Below, piece by piece: positions 48,099-56,243 of a stretch of DNA of 64,000 bases; position 1 is the first letter of the stretch; every line of letters starts with the position of its first letter. The position numbers and the translations under genes are program-made. This stretch comes from Streptomyces violaceoruber (GTDB lineage: Bacteria > Actinomycetota > Actinomycetes > Streptomycetales > Streptomycetaceae): the NCBI GenBank assembly GCA_000720805.1, contig JODI01000002.1, forward strand, positions 1 through 64,000, given 5' to 3'. The notes below the pieces were generated by a model. It saw only the letters and a program-made list of their open reading frames with translations. It had not been told where the DNA came from and did no database searches.

Positions 48099-48614
48099 AT
48101 GGGCCTGAAGCACTCGAGTGTCCCGCGCTGGCCGACGGCCGACCCGGGCCTGGACCGCTCCGGGAACGCGTACGCGGTGATGACCTTCGGGCCCGCCGCG
48201 ACCGCGCTCGGGGCCGCCTGGCGGGGCGAGTTGGCGGCCCTGGGACGAGCGGTGTGGTCCTGGCACGGCGACGCCGCCACGGGGGTCGGCCTCGCTGGGC
48301 TCCGCGAGCAGATCGCCTCCGCCACCGTGGGGTGGCGGCTGCTGCTCGCGGGCTCGGAGCCCGAGGTGCTGCTCGCCTACGCCGAGGCGGTAGCGGGCGG
48401 GGTCCTCGATGCGGAGATCACCGTGGTGGTCACGGACACGGCGCGGCGCCGGGTGTGGTGCTCGCACTGCCGGACGACGACCGTCGCCGAGGTGGCGCTC
48501 GGTGCGCAGACCGACTGCGCGGGGTGCGGGCGCTCGCTGCTCGTGTATCACCACGTGTCGCGGCGGCACGCCGCCCACCTCGGGTTCATGGCCGATGCGG
48601 AGGAGTTGCCATGA
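48099..48614 (+). CDS. dmmA: Dimethylamine monooxygenase subunit DmmA-like
   Basis: A 171-aa protein. The N-terminal part (residues about 10-110) is an alpha/beta domain (WRLLLAGSEPEVLLAYAEAV). The C-terminus is a zinc ribbon: Cys121, Cys124, Cys140 and Cys143 in CSHCRT and CAGCGR, then LLVYHHVSRRHAAHLGF. This ribbon plus the HVSRRxAAYLGF-like tail is what I associate with the DmmA family. It is coupled to dmmB through ATGA. It is a subunit of the haem-dependent enzyme converting dimethylamine to methylamine and formaldehyde. Confidence 0.82.
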   Translation: MGLKHSSVPRWPTADPGLDRSGNAYAVMTFGPAATALGAAWRGELAALGRAVWSWHGDAATGVGLAGLREQIASATVGWRLLLAGSEPEVLLAYAEAVAGGVLDAEITVVVTDTARRRVWCSHCRTTTVAEVALGAQTDCAGCGRSLLVYHHVSRRHAAHLGFMADAEELP

Positions 48615-49543
48615 CGCTGAAGCTGATCGTCCGGCGCAGCACCGAGATCGCCGACGGCATCCGCGAACTCGCGCTCGCCCGCTCCGACGGCGGCCGGTTG
48701 CCCGCGCATCCGCCGGGCAGCCATGTGGTCGTCGAGTGCGGGGCGCGGCGCAATGCCTACTCGCTGACGAGCAGCGGGATCGAGCCGTACGAGTACACCG
48801 TCGCCGTACTGCGGCTGCCCGGCAGAAACGGCGGGTCGGAGCAGATGCATCGCTTCCGGGGCGGTGACCGGGTGGCGGTGTCCTCCCCGCGCAGCGACTT
48901 CCCACCGGTGTCCACCGCGCGGCGCCATCTGCTGATCGCCGGGGGCATCGGGATCACCCCGATGCTGAGCCACGCGCGTGACGCGGTGCGCTGGGGACGG
49001 GACGTACGGCTGCTGTACGGTCACCGCGCCGGCCAGGGCGCGTACGTCGAAGAGCTGACCCGGCTGCTCGGCGGGCGGATGCAACGGGCCGGCGACTCGG
49101 GCGAGTTGGCGGGGCTGCTGCACGAGGCGCTTCACTCGCAGCCGATCGGCACCCATCTGTACGTGTGCGGTCCCGCGCCGCTGATGGACCGGGTGACCCG
49201 GGAGGCGACCGCCGCCGGCTGGCCGCCGCAGCGGCTGCATCTGGAGCGGTTCACGCCGACCGAGCTCGATCCGGGACAGCCGTTCACGGCGCGGCTCAGG
49301 CGTTCGGGCCGCAGCGTCACCGTACCGGCGGGCACGAGTCTGCTCGACGCCCTGGAGCAGGCCGGGGTGCCGGTGGCGAACATGTGCCGACAGGGCGTGT
49401 GCGGCGAGTGCCGGGTACCGGTCCTTGCCGGGCGGCCCTTGCACCGCGACGAGTTCCTGTCCGAGGACGAGCGTGCGGCGGGCGACACCGTCATGTGCTG
49501 TGTGTCCCGCAGCGAGACCAAGAACCTGGAGGTGGACCTGTGA
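48611..49543 (+). CDS. dmmB: Dimethylamine monooxygenase reductase DmmB (FMN/NAD(P)H/2Fe-2S)
   Basis: A 310-aa phthalate dioxygenase reductase-like protein. The N-terminal flavin domain has GSHVVVECGARRNAYSLTSS. The NAD(P) domain has LLIAGGIGITPMLSHARDA and LYVCGPAPLMDRV. The C-terminal plant-type ferredoxin has CRQGVCGECRVPVLAG plus VMCC, giving the CX4CX2C...C cluster ligands. It transfers electrons from NAD(P)H to the haem subunit encoded next. It overlaps both neighbours by 4 bp. Confidence 0.9.
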   Translation: MTLKLIVRRSTEIADGIRELALARSDGGRLPAHPPGSHVVVECGARRNAYSLTSSGIEPYEYTVAVLRLPGRNGGSEQMHRFRGGDRVAVSSPRSDFPPVSTARRHLLIAGGIGITPMLSHARDAVRWGRDVRLLYGHRAGQGAYVEELTRLLGGRMQRAGDSGELAGLLHEALHSQPIGTHLYVCGPAPLMDRVTREATAAGWPPQRLHLERFTPTELDPGQPFTARLRRSGRSVTVPAGTSLLDALEQAGVPVANMCRQGVCGECRVPVLAGRPLHRDEFLSEDERAAGDTVMCCVSRSETKNLEVDL

Positions 49544-50541
49544 CGGTCACCGCACTCCCCGCCCGGATCACCCGCTTCCCCTTCCCGTTCCGCACCGACT
49601 CCTACCGTTACTCCACCAATGTCGAGCCCGCCCGGGTGCCGGTCGCGACGGAGGCGGGCGAGTGGGGCGCCACCGTCGTCGACGTCGACGACGAGTACGC
49701 GGACGAACTCGTCCAGCGCGCGCGGATCCTGGCGGCCGACCCGACCCGGCTCACCGTGCTGCCTCATATGCGCCCTGCCTGCTGGGACGCCCTGCACACG
49801 GTGCTGCGTGAGCTGGCCGCGCTCCGTCCGGACGTGATGGAGCTGCGCCGGGAGGGGCAGGATCTCCTCTGGCGCAACGACCTCCTCGGCGTGGAGCAGC
49901 GTTTCCGCGACGGCGAGGACGACTCGCTGCCCGGCGGACCGCTCGGGTTCCTCGGCAGTCAGGTCCAGGACGACATCGTGCTGCTCGACCAGCGCGAGGG
50001 GTCCCTGTGGGCCGACGCCGGACTGGTCACCTTCGCGGCCGACTGGTCGATCCGCTTCGACGTCGGGATGCGCTTTCTGGAGGTGCACGGACCGGTGCCG
50101 CGCGTCCACGAAGAGGGCATCATCCCGCGTGCCGAGCGCTTCCTGATGCGGCTGCGGCCCGGCCAGGAGTACCGGCGTACCAACTGGACGATGTCCGTGG
50201 ACCGGCGGCTCGACCAGTCCACCGAGGTCTATCCGGCCTGGGGCAGGGACCGGCGCACCATAGCGTCAGCGCCCGAGCGGGAGCTCGCCGAGCGGCTTCA
50301 GCTGCGCGTAGAGGTGCAGCACCTCATCCGGCTCGGCGCCTCCGGGGCCGTGATGTTCCTCATCCGCACCTACATGCTGTCGCTGGCCGAGCTGGCGCAG
50401 GTGCCGGCCTGGCGAGCGCGGTTCGGGCATGTCCTGGCCGAACTGCCCGACGACATGGCCGACTACAAGGGTCTGACCCGCTTTCGCCACCAGGCGGCGG
50501 ACTGGCTGCTGTCCCCTCAATCGCCTCCGGAGTCCTCATGA
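49540..50541 (+). CDS. dmmC: Haem-dependent oxidative N-demethylase, DmmC (DUF3445)
   Basis: A 333-aa DUF3445 protein, the catalytic haem subunit of dimethylamine monooxygenase. Characteristic segments are RITRFPFPFRTDSYRYSTNV near the N-terminus, the central LLDQREGSLWADAGLVTFAA, DWSIRFDVGMRFLEVHGPVP, and RTNWTMSVDRRLDQSTEVYP. PAS-fold haem binding is known for the family. I did not assign the axial ligand. GTG 49540 overlaps the dmmB stop (GTGA) and is preferred over upstream in-frame starts inside dmmB. The stop overlaps gmaS. Confidence 0.9.
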   Translation: MTVTALPARITRFPFPFRTDSYRYSTNVEPARVPVATEAGEWGATVVDVDDEYADELVQRARILAADPTRLTVLPHMRPACWDALHTVLRELAALRPDVMELRREGQDLLWRNDLLGVEQRFRDGEDDSLPGGPLGFLGSQVQDDIVLLDQREGSLWADAGLVTFAADWSIRFDVGMRFLEVHGPVPRVHEEGIIPRAERFLMRLRPGQEYRRTNWTMSVDRRLDQSTEVYPAWGRDRRTIASAPERELAERLQLRVEVQHLIRLGASGAVMFLIRTYMLSLAELAQVPAWRARFGHVLAELPDDMADYKGLTRFRHQAADWLLSPQSPPESS

Positions 50542-51875
50542 CCGACGAAGCCCTCCCGTCCGCCCCGTCCGCCGACCTCGCCGCCCGTGCCCGCGCCGAC
50601 GATGTGAAGTTCCTGCTCGCGCTGTTCGTGGATCTGACGGGCAAACCGTGCGCCAAACTCGTCCCCGTCGAGGCCGCGGACGAACTCCAGCACGAGGGCG
50701 TCGGTTTCGCCGGATACGCGGTCGGCGCGATCGGCCAGCAGCCCTGCGACCCCGACCTGATCGCCATACCCGACCTGGACTCGTACACGCCGCTGCCGTG
50801 GGTGCGCGAGGGCCTCGCTCTCGTGCACTGTGATCCGCATGTCGAGGGAAAGCCGTGGCCGTACGCACCGCGGGTGATCCTCAAGACGCTGCTCGAGCGG
50901 GCCCGGGAACGGCAGCTGGAGCTGTACGCCGGCGCGGAGGTCGAGTACTTCCTGGTCGAGCGCGACAGCGGGGGGCGGATCGCGCCCGCGGACGCCAAGG
51001 ACACCAGCGCCCAGCCCTGTTACGACGCGCGCGGGCTGACCCGGATGTACGACCATCTCACCACGGTCTCGGTGGCGATGAACAAGCTGGGCTGGGGCAA
51101 CTACGCCAACGACCACGAGGACGGCAACGGCCAGTTCGAGCAGAACTTCGCCTACGCCGACGCGCTGACCACGGCCGACCGGGTCATCACGGCCCGCTAT
51201 CTGATCTCCATGCTCGCGGAACAGCGCGGCATGACAGCGACGTTCATGCCCAAGCCGTTCACCGACCGCACCGGCAGCGGCATGCATCTGCACCTGTCGT
51301 TGTGGAACGGCGACACCGCCCTCTTCCCGGAGGCCGAGGACGAGCGGGCACTGGGCCTGTCCCCCCTGGCGTACTCCTTCCTCGCGGGAATCCTGGAGCA
51401 CGCGCCCGGCATGCAGGCGGTGCTCGCACCGACCGTCAACTCCTACAAGCGCACGGGGGCCGTCTCCACCCGCTCGGGCGCCACCTGGTCGCCCCGGCAC
51501 GCCAGTTACGGCGGCAACGACCGTACGCACTTCGTCCGCGTCCCCGACGGCAACCGCATCGAGCTGCGCGGCGGCGACGGTTCCGCGAATCCGTATCTGG
51601 CGCTGGCGGCGGCCCTCGCGGCCGGGCTCGACGGGATCGGGCGGAACCTGGACCCGGGCTCGCCGGGGACGGACGGTGCCAAACGCCCCGAACTGCCGAT
51701 GACGCTGCTGCACGCCGTCGAGGCGCTCGCCGAGAACCCCGTGATCAGCGGGGCACTCGACGCCGCGGGTGCGGGGGTGTGCGACTACTTCACCGGGCTG
51801 AAGCGCGAGGAGTTCTTCGCCTGGCACAGCACGGTCGGCTCGTGGGAGATCGACCGCTATCTCACCGCGTTCTGA
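50538..51875 (+). CDS. gmaS: Gamma-glutamylmethylamide synthetase
   Basis: GmaS ligates methylamine to glutamate with ATP. The 445-aa protein has the glutamine synthetase fold: beta-grasp domain (residues 1-100) with VDLTGKPCAKLVP, then the catalytic domain with AEVEYFLVERD, NHE-type metal ligands in NDHEDGNGQFEQNF, GSGMHLHLSLW, NSYKRTGA and RIELRGGDGSANPYL. Length and the Ala/Asp-rich insertions are as in GmaS-type or type III-like ligases rather than GlnA. The tight operon with dmm genes upstream and mgs genes downstream makes methylamine the likely amine substrate. Confidence 0.88.
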   Translation: MTDEALPSAPSADLAARARADDVKFLLALFVDLTGKPCAKLVPVEAADELQHEGVGFAGYAVGAIGQQPCDPDLIAIPDLDSYTPLPWVREGLALVHCDPHVEGKPWPYAPRVILKTLLERARERQLELYAGAEVEYFLVERDSGGRIAPADAKDTSAQPCYDARGLTRMYDHLTTVSVAMNKLGWGNYANDHEDGNGQFEQNFAYADALTTADRVITARYLISMLAEQRGMTATFMPKPFTDRTGSGMHLHLSLWNGDTALFPEAEDERALGLSPLAYSFLAGILEHAPGMQAVLAPTVNSYKRTGAVSTRSGATWSPRHASYGGNDRTHFVRVPDGNRIELRGGDGSANPYLALAAALAAGLDGIGRNLDPGSPGTDGAKRPELPMTLLHAVEALAENPVISGALDAAGAGVCDYFTGLKREEFFAWHSTVGSWEIDRYLTAF

Positions 51876-51916
51876 ACCACCATCAACCATGCGAATTCCG
51901 GAAGGGGGAAGCGCCC

Positions 51917-52789
51917 ATGTGCGGGATTGTGGGGCTCCACTTGCGTGACCCCGAACTGCATCCGCAGCTCGGCATCCTGCTCGACGCCATGCTGGGCCAG
52001 GTCGTCGAGCGCGGCCCCGACTCAGCCGGCGTCGCGGTCTACGGCGACCGGCGCCGCTGCCCGGAGGGCCACGCGGCCGTGTCGGTTCTCCACGCGCCGC
52101 CCGGTCTCGCGAAGGCGCTGCCCGACGCGCTGATCACGACGGCCGGGGACACCACGGTCGTCGCCGCTCCCCTCGCGGTCGACGCACTCGCCGCGGCCGT
52201 ACGGGAGGCCGCCCCCGACGCCCGGATCGTCGGCACCGGCACCGAACTGACCGTCTACAAGGGCACCGGCCACCCGAACGCACTGTCCGCGACCTACGAC
52301 CTGGCCGGCGCACAGGGCTGGCAGGGGCTGGCCCACACCCGGATGGCCACCGAGTCGGCGGTCACCCCGGAGGGCTGCCACCCCTTCTCGGTCGGCGACG
52401 ACCAGTGCCTCGTCCACAACGGATCCTTCGCCAACCACGCCACGATCAGGCGGGAGCTGCAGGCCGAGGGTGTGGTCTTCGACAGCGAGAACGACTCCGA
52501 GGTCGGCGCCCGCTTCGTCGCCTCGCGGCTCGCCCAGGGAGAGGACCTGGAGAAAGCGCTGCGCACCCTGTGCGAGCGTTTCGACGGCTTCTACACGCTC
52601 CTGGTGACCAACGGCGACGGCTTCGCGGTGGTCCGCGACGCCATCGCCTGCAAGCCCGCGATCATCGCCGAGACCGACTCCTGGGTGGCGATGGCCTCGG
52701 AGTTCCGCGCCCTGGCCGTGCTGCCGGGCATCGAACACGCTCGTATCTACGAGCCCGAACCGGAAAAGGTCTACGCATGGCACCGCTGA
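51917..52789 (+). CDS. mgsA: N-methylglutamate synthase subunit A (class II glutamine amidotransferase)
   Basis: A 290-aa amidotransferase domain like the N-terminal part of GltB. Cys2 is the nucleophile (MCGIVGLHL). Other landmarks are ERGPDSAGVAVYGD, LAHTRMATESAVTPEGCHPF and LVHNGSFANHATIRREL. N-methylglutamate synthase is a three-gene split glutamate synthase. This subunit should process gamma-glutamylmethylamide and release methylamine to the synthase centre. GAAGGGGG is 7 nt upstream of the ATG. It overlaps mgsB by 13 bp. Confidence 0.9.
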   Translation: MCGIVGLHLRDPELHPQLGILLDAMLGQVVERGPDSAGVAVYGDRRRCPEGHAAVSVLHAPPGLAKALPDALITTAGDTTVVAAPLAVDALAAAVREAAPDARIVGTGTELTVYKGTGHPNALSATYDLAGAQGWQGLAHTRMATESAVTPEGCHPFSVGDDQCLVHNGSFANHATIRRELQAEGVVFDSENDSEVGARFVASRLAQGEDLEKALRTLCERFDGFYTLLVTNGDGFAVVRDAIACKPAIIAETDSWVAMASEFRALAVLPGIEHARIYEPEPEKVYAWHR

Positions 52790-53460
52790 CGTCACGAGTC
52801 GACCTGGCGACCAGCCCCGTACGGGATCTCAACGCAAAGCTGCACACCGGCTCCGTCGAGGCCTGTCAGGTGCTCAACCCGGGCGGGCGGCACGCCATCG
52901 CAGTCGGACTGCGCCATCCGGTCACCGTCGACATCCACGGGCACGCGGGCTACTACTGCGCGGGCATGAACGACGGCGGCTCCGTCACCGTGCACGGCAG
53001 CGCGGGCACCGGAGTCGCCGAGAACATGATGTCGGGGACGGTACGGGTGCGCGGCGACGCCTCCCAGTCGGCCGGGGCCACCGCGCACGGCGGGCTGCTG
53101 GTCGTCGAGGGCAGCGCGTCGATGCGCTGCGGGATCTCGATGAAGGGCGTGGACATCGTGGTGGGCGGCGATGTCGGCCCCATGAGCGCGTTCATGGCGC
53201 AGGCCGGACGCATGGTCGTCTGCGGGGACGCGGGCGAGGCGCTCGGTGACTCGGTCTACGAGGCCAGGCTGTACGTACGCGGCTCGGTGGCCTCCCTCGG
53301 CGCGGACTGTGTCGAGAAGGACATGCGGGCCGAACACCGCGCGGAGGTCGCCGAGTTGCTGGCCGCGGCGGGCATGGACCATGACCCGGCGGAGTTCCGC
53401 CGCTACGGCTCGGCGCGCACGCTCTACCACTTCGCGGCCGCCAACTCCGCCGCGTACTGA
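52777..53460 (+). CDS. mgsB: N-methylglutamate synthase subunit B (GltB C-terminal-like)
   Basis: A 227-aa right-handed beta-helix domain equivalent to the C-terminal GXGXG domain of glutamate synthase. Repeating turns such as AGYYCAGMNDGGSVTVHGSA, GTGVAENMMSGTVRVRGDAS and GDAGEALGDSVYEARLYVRG show the helix. It starts 13 bp inside mgsA in another frame and ends 12 bp before mgsC with GAGGAGG between them. It holds the structural core of the MgsABC complex. Confidence 0.9.
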   Translation: MAPLTSRVDLATSPVRDLNAKLHTGSVEACQVLNPGGRHAIAVGLRHPVTVDIHGHAGYYCAGMNDGGSVTVHGSAGTGVAENMMSGTVRVRGDASQSAGATAHGGLLVVEGSASMRCGISMKGVDIVVGGDVGPMSAFMAQAGRMVVCGDAGEALGDSVYEARLYVRGSVASLGADCVEKDMRAEHRAEVAELLAAAGMDHDPAEFRRYGSARTLYHFAAANSAAY

Positions 53461-53472
53461 GGAGGACCTCAT

Positions 53473-54786
53473 ATGACCACCTCGCATCTGCGCGAGTCCG
53501 CCACCTTCGACCGCTCCACCATCGCCGCGATTCAGCGCGCCGCCGAGACCGGCGTGTACGACATTCGCGGCTGGGGCGCCAAGCGGCCGCTGCCCCACTT
53601 CGACGACCTGCTCTTCCTCGGTGCGTCCATGTCCCGCTATCCGCTGGAGGGTTACCGGGAGCGCTGCGACACCGACGTCGTGCTCGGCGACCGAAACGCC
53701 GCCTTCCCACTCCACCTCGACATCCCCGTCACCATCGCCGGGATGAGTTTCGGGGCGCTGTCCGCGCAGGCCAAGGAGGCGCTGGGACGCGGGGCCAGTG
53801 AGGCCGGGACGTCCACCACGACGGGCGACGGCGGAATGACGCCGGAGGAACGCGGCCAGTCGAAACACCTGGTCTATCAGTACCTGCCGTCGCGCTACGG
53901 CATGAACCTGGAGGACCTCCTCAAGGCCGACGCCATCGAGATCGTGCTCGGCCAGGGCGCCAAGCCGGGCGGAGGCGGCATGCTGCTCGGCCAGAAGATC
54001 AGCGACCGGGTCGCCGAGATGCGTACGCTCCCGCCCGGGATCGACCAGCGCAGCGCCTGCCGTCACCCCGACTGGACGGGCCCCGACGACCTGGCCATCA
54101 AGATCCTCGAACTGCGGGAGATCACCGACTGGGAGAAGCCGGTCTATGTCAAGGTCGGTGCCACCAGGACGTATTACGACGTGAAGCTCGCGGTCGCGGC
54201 CGGTGCGGACGTGGTCGTCGTGGACGGTATGCAGGGCGGCACCGCCGCCACCCAGGAGGTGTTCATCGAGCATGTCGGCATCCCGACCCTCGCCGCGCTC
54301 CCCCAGGCCGTACAGGCACTTCAAGAGCTGGGCCTGCACCGCAAGGTCCAGTTGATCGTCTCCGGCGGTATCCGCACCGGCGCCGATGTGGCCAAGGCGA
54401 TGGCGCTGGGTGCGGACGCCGTCGCGATCGGCACGGCCGCGCTGATCGCGCTGGGTGACAACCATCCCCGGCATGCGGCGGAATACGAGCGGCTCGGTTC
54501 CGCGGCAGGCTTCTACGACGACTTCCAGGACGGCCGGGACCCCGCCGGCATCACCACCCAGGACCCCGGTCTCGCCGCTCGTCTGGACCCGGTGGAGGGC
54601 GGCCGCCGGATCGCCAACTATCTGCGGGTGCTGACCATGGAGGCGCAGACCCTGGCCCGCGCGTGCGGCAAGGCGCACCTGCGTCACCTGGAGCCGGAGG
54701 ATCTGGTGGCTCTGACCATCGAGGCGGCGGCGATGGCCCGGGTACCGCTGGCCGGTACGTCGTGGATCCCTGGGAGTGGGCTGTGA
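53473..54786 (+). CDS. mgsC: N-methylglutamate synthase subunit C (FMN-dependent synthase)
   Basis: A 437-aa FMN-binding TIM barrel like the synthase domain of glutamate synthase. Landmarks are PVTIAGMSFGALSAQAKEAL, TTTGDGGMTPEERGQSKHLV, IEIVLGQGAKPGGGGMLLG, PVYVKVGATRTYYDVKLAVA and the FMN-phosphate segment IVSGGIRTGADVAKAMALGA. The three closely spaced cysteines of the GltB 3Fe-4S centre are not obvious (only SACRH and RACGK). It overlaps the next gene by 4 bp. Confidence 0.9.
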   Translation: MTTSHLRESATFDRSTIAAIQRAAETGVYDIRGWGAKRPLPHFDDLLFLGASMSRYPLEGYRERCDTDVVLGDRNAAFPLHLDIPVTIAGMSFGALSAQAKEALGRGASEAGTSTTTGDGGMTPEERGQSKHLVYQYLPSRYGMNLEDLLKADAIEIVLGQGAKPGGGGMLLGQKISDRVAEMRTLPPGIDQRSACRHPDWTGPDDLAIKILELREITDWEKPVYVKVGATRTYYDVKLAVAAGADVVVVDGMQGGTAATQEVFIEHVGIPTLAALPQAVQALQELGLHRKVQLIVSGGIRTGADVAKAMALGADAVAIGTAALIALGDNHPRHAAEYERLGSAAGFYDDFQDGRDPAGITTQDPGLAARLDPVEGGRRIANYLRVLTMEAQTLARACGKAHLRHLEPEDLVALTIEAAAMARVPLAGTSWIPGSGL

Positions 54787-55979
54787 GCACCAGTACGGCC
54801 GATGTGGTCATCGTCGGCGGCGGAGTCGAGGGAACGGCCACGGCCTGGGCGCTGGCCCGGCGCGGCATCACCGATGTGGTCGTCTGTGAGCGCGACACCA
54901 TCGGCTCCGGCGGCACGGGCAAGTCCAGCGGCGTCGTCCGCTGCCACTACGGCGTGGGCTCCCTCGCCGCCATGGCCTGGAAGAGCCTGCCCCTCTTCGA
55001 GAACGCCTCAGACGTGCTCGGCCGGGACATCGGCTTCCGCCAGACCGGCTACGTCGTCGGCGTCGGAGAACGGAATGCCGACGCCCTTCGCGCCAACCTG
55101 GACGCCCAGCGTGCCCTCGGCATCGAGACGGGCACGATCTCCCGCGACGAGGTGGCCGCTCTGTGGCCCACCGCGGAGTTGGGTGACTTCGCGGCGTTCG
55201 GCTGGGAGCCGCGCGGCGGCTACGGCGACGGGTATCTCACGGCGCAGGCGTTCGCCGCAGCCGCCCGCCGCGACGGCGTACGCGTCCGGCAGGGCACGGC
55301 GGTCACCGGACTCCTCACCGACCAGAAGGGGGTGTCCGGGGTCCGGCTCTCCTCCGGGGAGGAGATCGCCACCCGTTCGGTCGTCGTCGCGGCGGGCCCC
55401 TGGTCGGTCGGTCTCCTCGCACCTCTCGGCATCGATCTGCCGGTCACTGTGCACCGCGAACAGATCGTGCTGGTCTCGCCGGGCCCGGGTGTCGACGTCT
55501 CCAGGGTGCCGGTCTTCTCCGACCTCGTGTCCCTGCAGTACATCCGGGCGGAGACCTCCGGGGAACTGCTCTTCGGCAACAGCGACCTGAGCCGCCCGGA
55601 ACCCGCCGACCCCGACCGCTACTCCGACCGGGCCGACCCCGCCTTCGTGGAGTCGGCGGTGGAGAAACTGGCCCACCGGCTCCCCGGCCTGGCGGACGCG
55701 TCCGTGGCGAGTACATACGCGGGCTGCTACGACGTGACACCCGACTTCAACCCGGTCATCGGCCCTGCCGGTGTGGAGGGGGTGATCGTCGCGGCCGGGT
55801 TCAGCGGCCACGGCTTCAAGATCTCTCCAGCGGTCGGTGAACTCGTCGCCGACCTCGTCCACGACACGGACTCCCGTGACCCGGGGGTGCCCGCCGCGGA
55901 TTTCCGGCTCGACCGGTTCGCCGAGGGCAGACCGCTCACCAGCCCGAGGCCGTACATCGGCGCGGGAGAAATGCGCTGA
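54783..55979 (+). CDS. FAD-dependent oxidoreductase, candidate single-subunit N-methylglutamate dehydrogenase
   Basis: A 398-aa DAO/sarcosine oxidase-like flavoprotein. The N-terminal FAD motif is VVIVGGGVEGTATAWALARR. GSGGTGKSSGVVRCHYGVGS resembles the region before the flavin-contact in sarcosine oxidase beta and dimethylglycine dehydrogenases. The C-terminal GVIVAAGFSGHGFKISPAVG is the family signature. As last gene of the gmaS-mgsABC operon, it most likely oxidises N-methylglutamate back to glutamate, releasing formaldehyde. Methylotrophs use a multi-gene enzyme (mgdABCD), and no B, C or D subunits are found here. GTG 54783 overlaps the mgsC stop. Confidence 0.8.
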   Translation: MSTSTADVVIVGGGVEGTATAWALARRGITDVVVCERDTIGSGGTGKSSGVVRCHYGVGSLAAMAWKSLPLFENASDVLGRDIGFRQTGYVVGVGERNADALRANLDAQRALGIETGTISRDEVAALWPTAELGDFAAFGWEPRGGYGDGYLTAQAFAAAARRDGVRVRQGTAVTGLLTDQKGVSGVRLSSGEEIATRSVVVAAGPWSVGLLAPLGIDLPVTVHREQIVLVSPGPGVDVSRVPVFSDLVSLQYIRAETSGELLFGNSDLSRPEPADPDRYSDRADPAFVESAVEKLAHRLPGLADASVASTYAGCYDVTPDFNPVIGPAGVEGVIVAAGFSGHGFKISPAVGELVADLVHDTDSRDPGVPAADFRLDRFAEGRPLTSPRPYIGAGEMR

Positions 55980-56104
55980 CGTGGCGCCGCCGGTCACGTG
56001 CGGTCATGGCGATCATGGTCTTCGGCATGAACTGACGCTGCGATCGAGGAAGCCCTCGTGGGCCCGGAGGCCGGGGGCGGTGCCGAGCTCTACCACGGCA
56101 TCCT

Positions 56105-56200
56105 CAAGGCCGGCGCGGTCGTCGTTGACTCCGGCGCCTTCCGTGACCGTAGTTGTGAACCAGTTGAGGCGCCGTTACGGGAAGGCGGAGGAACTGGGAC
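56105..56200 (-). pseudogene. D-amino-acid oxidase C-terminal remnant
   Basis: On the minus strand one frame reads PQLVHNYGHG. After removal of one extra A it continues as GAGVN, giving the HNYGHGGAGV signature of D-amino-acid oxidase. The usual continuation (TLSWG) is lost and no other part of the enzyme is present. It lies between the N-methylglutamate dehydrogenase candidate and the P-type ATPase. Confidence 0.4.
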
Positions 56201-56243
56201 AGACGGGGGCCCGTTGTGTACCGGCTGCCGGGCCCGAATCGGC

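Noticed and set aside
50538..51875. Plain glutamine synthetase
   Set aside because: Operon context with dmm and mgs genes and the GmaS-like sequence segments favour a methylamine ligase, though this remains to be assayed.
51917..54786. Housekeeping glutamate synthase
   Set aside because: GltBD is a large fused subunit with a small FeS-flavin partner. Here three split genes lie after gmaS with no gltD, as in N-methylglutamate synthase.
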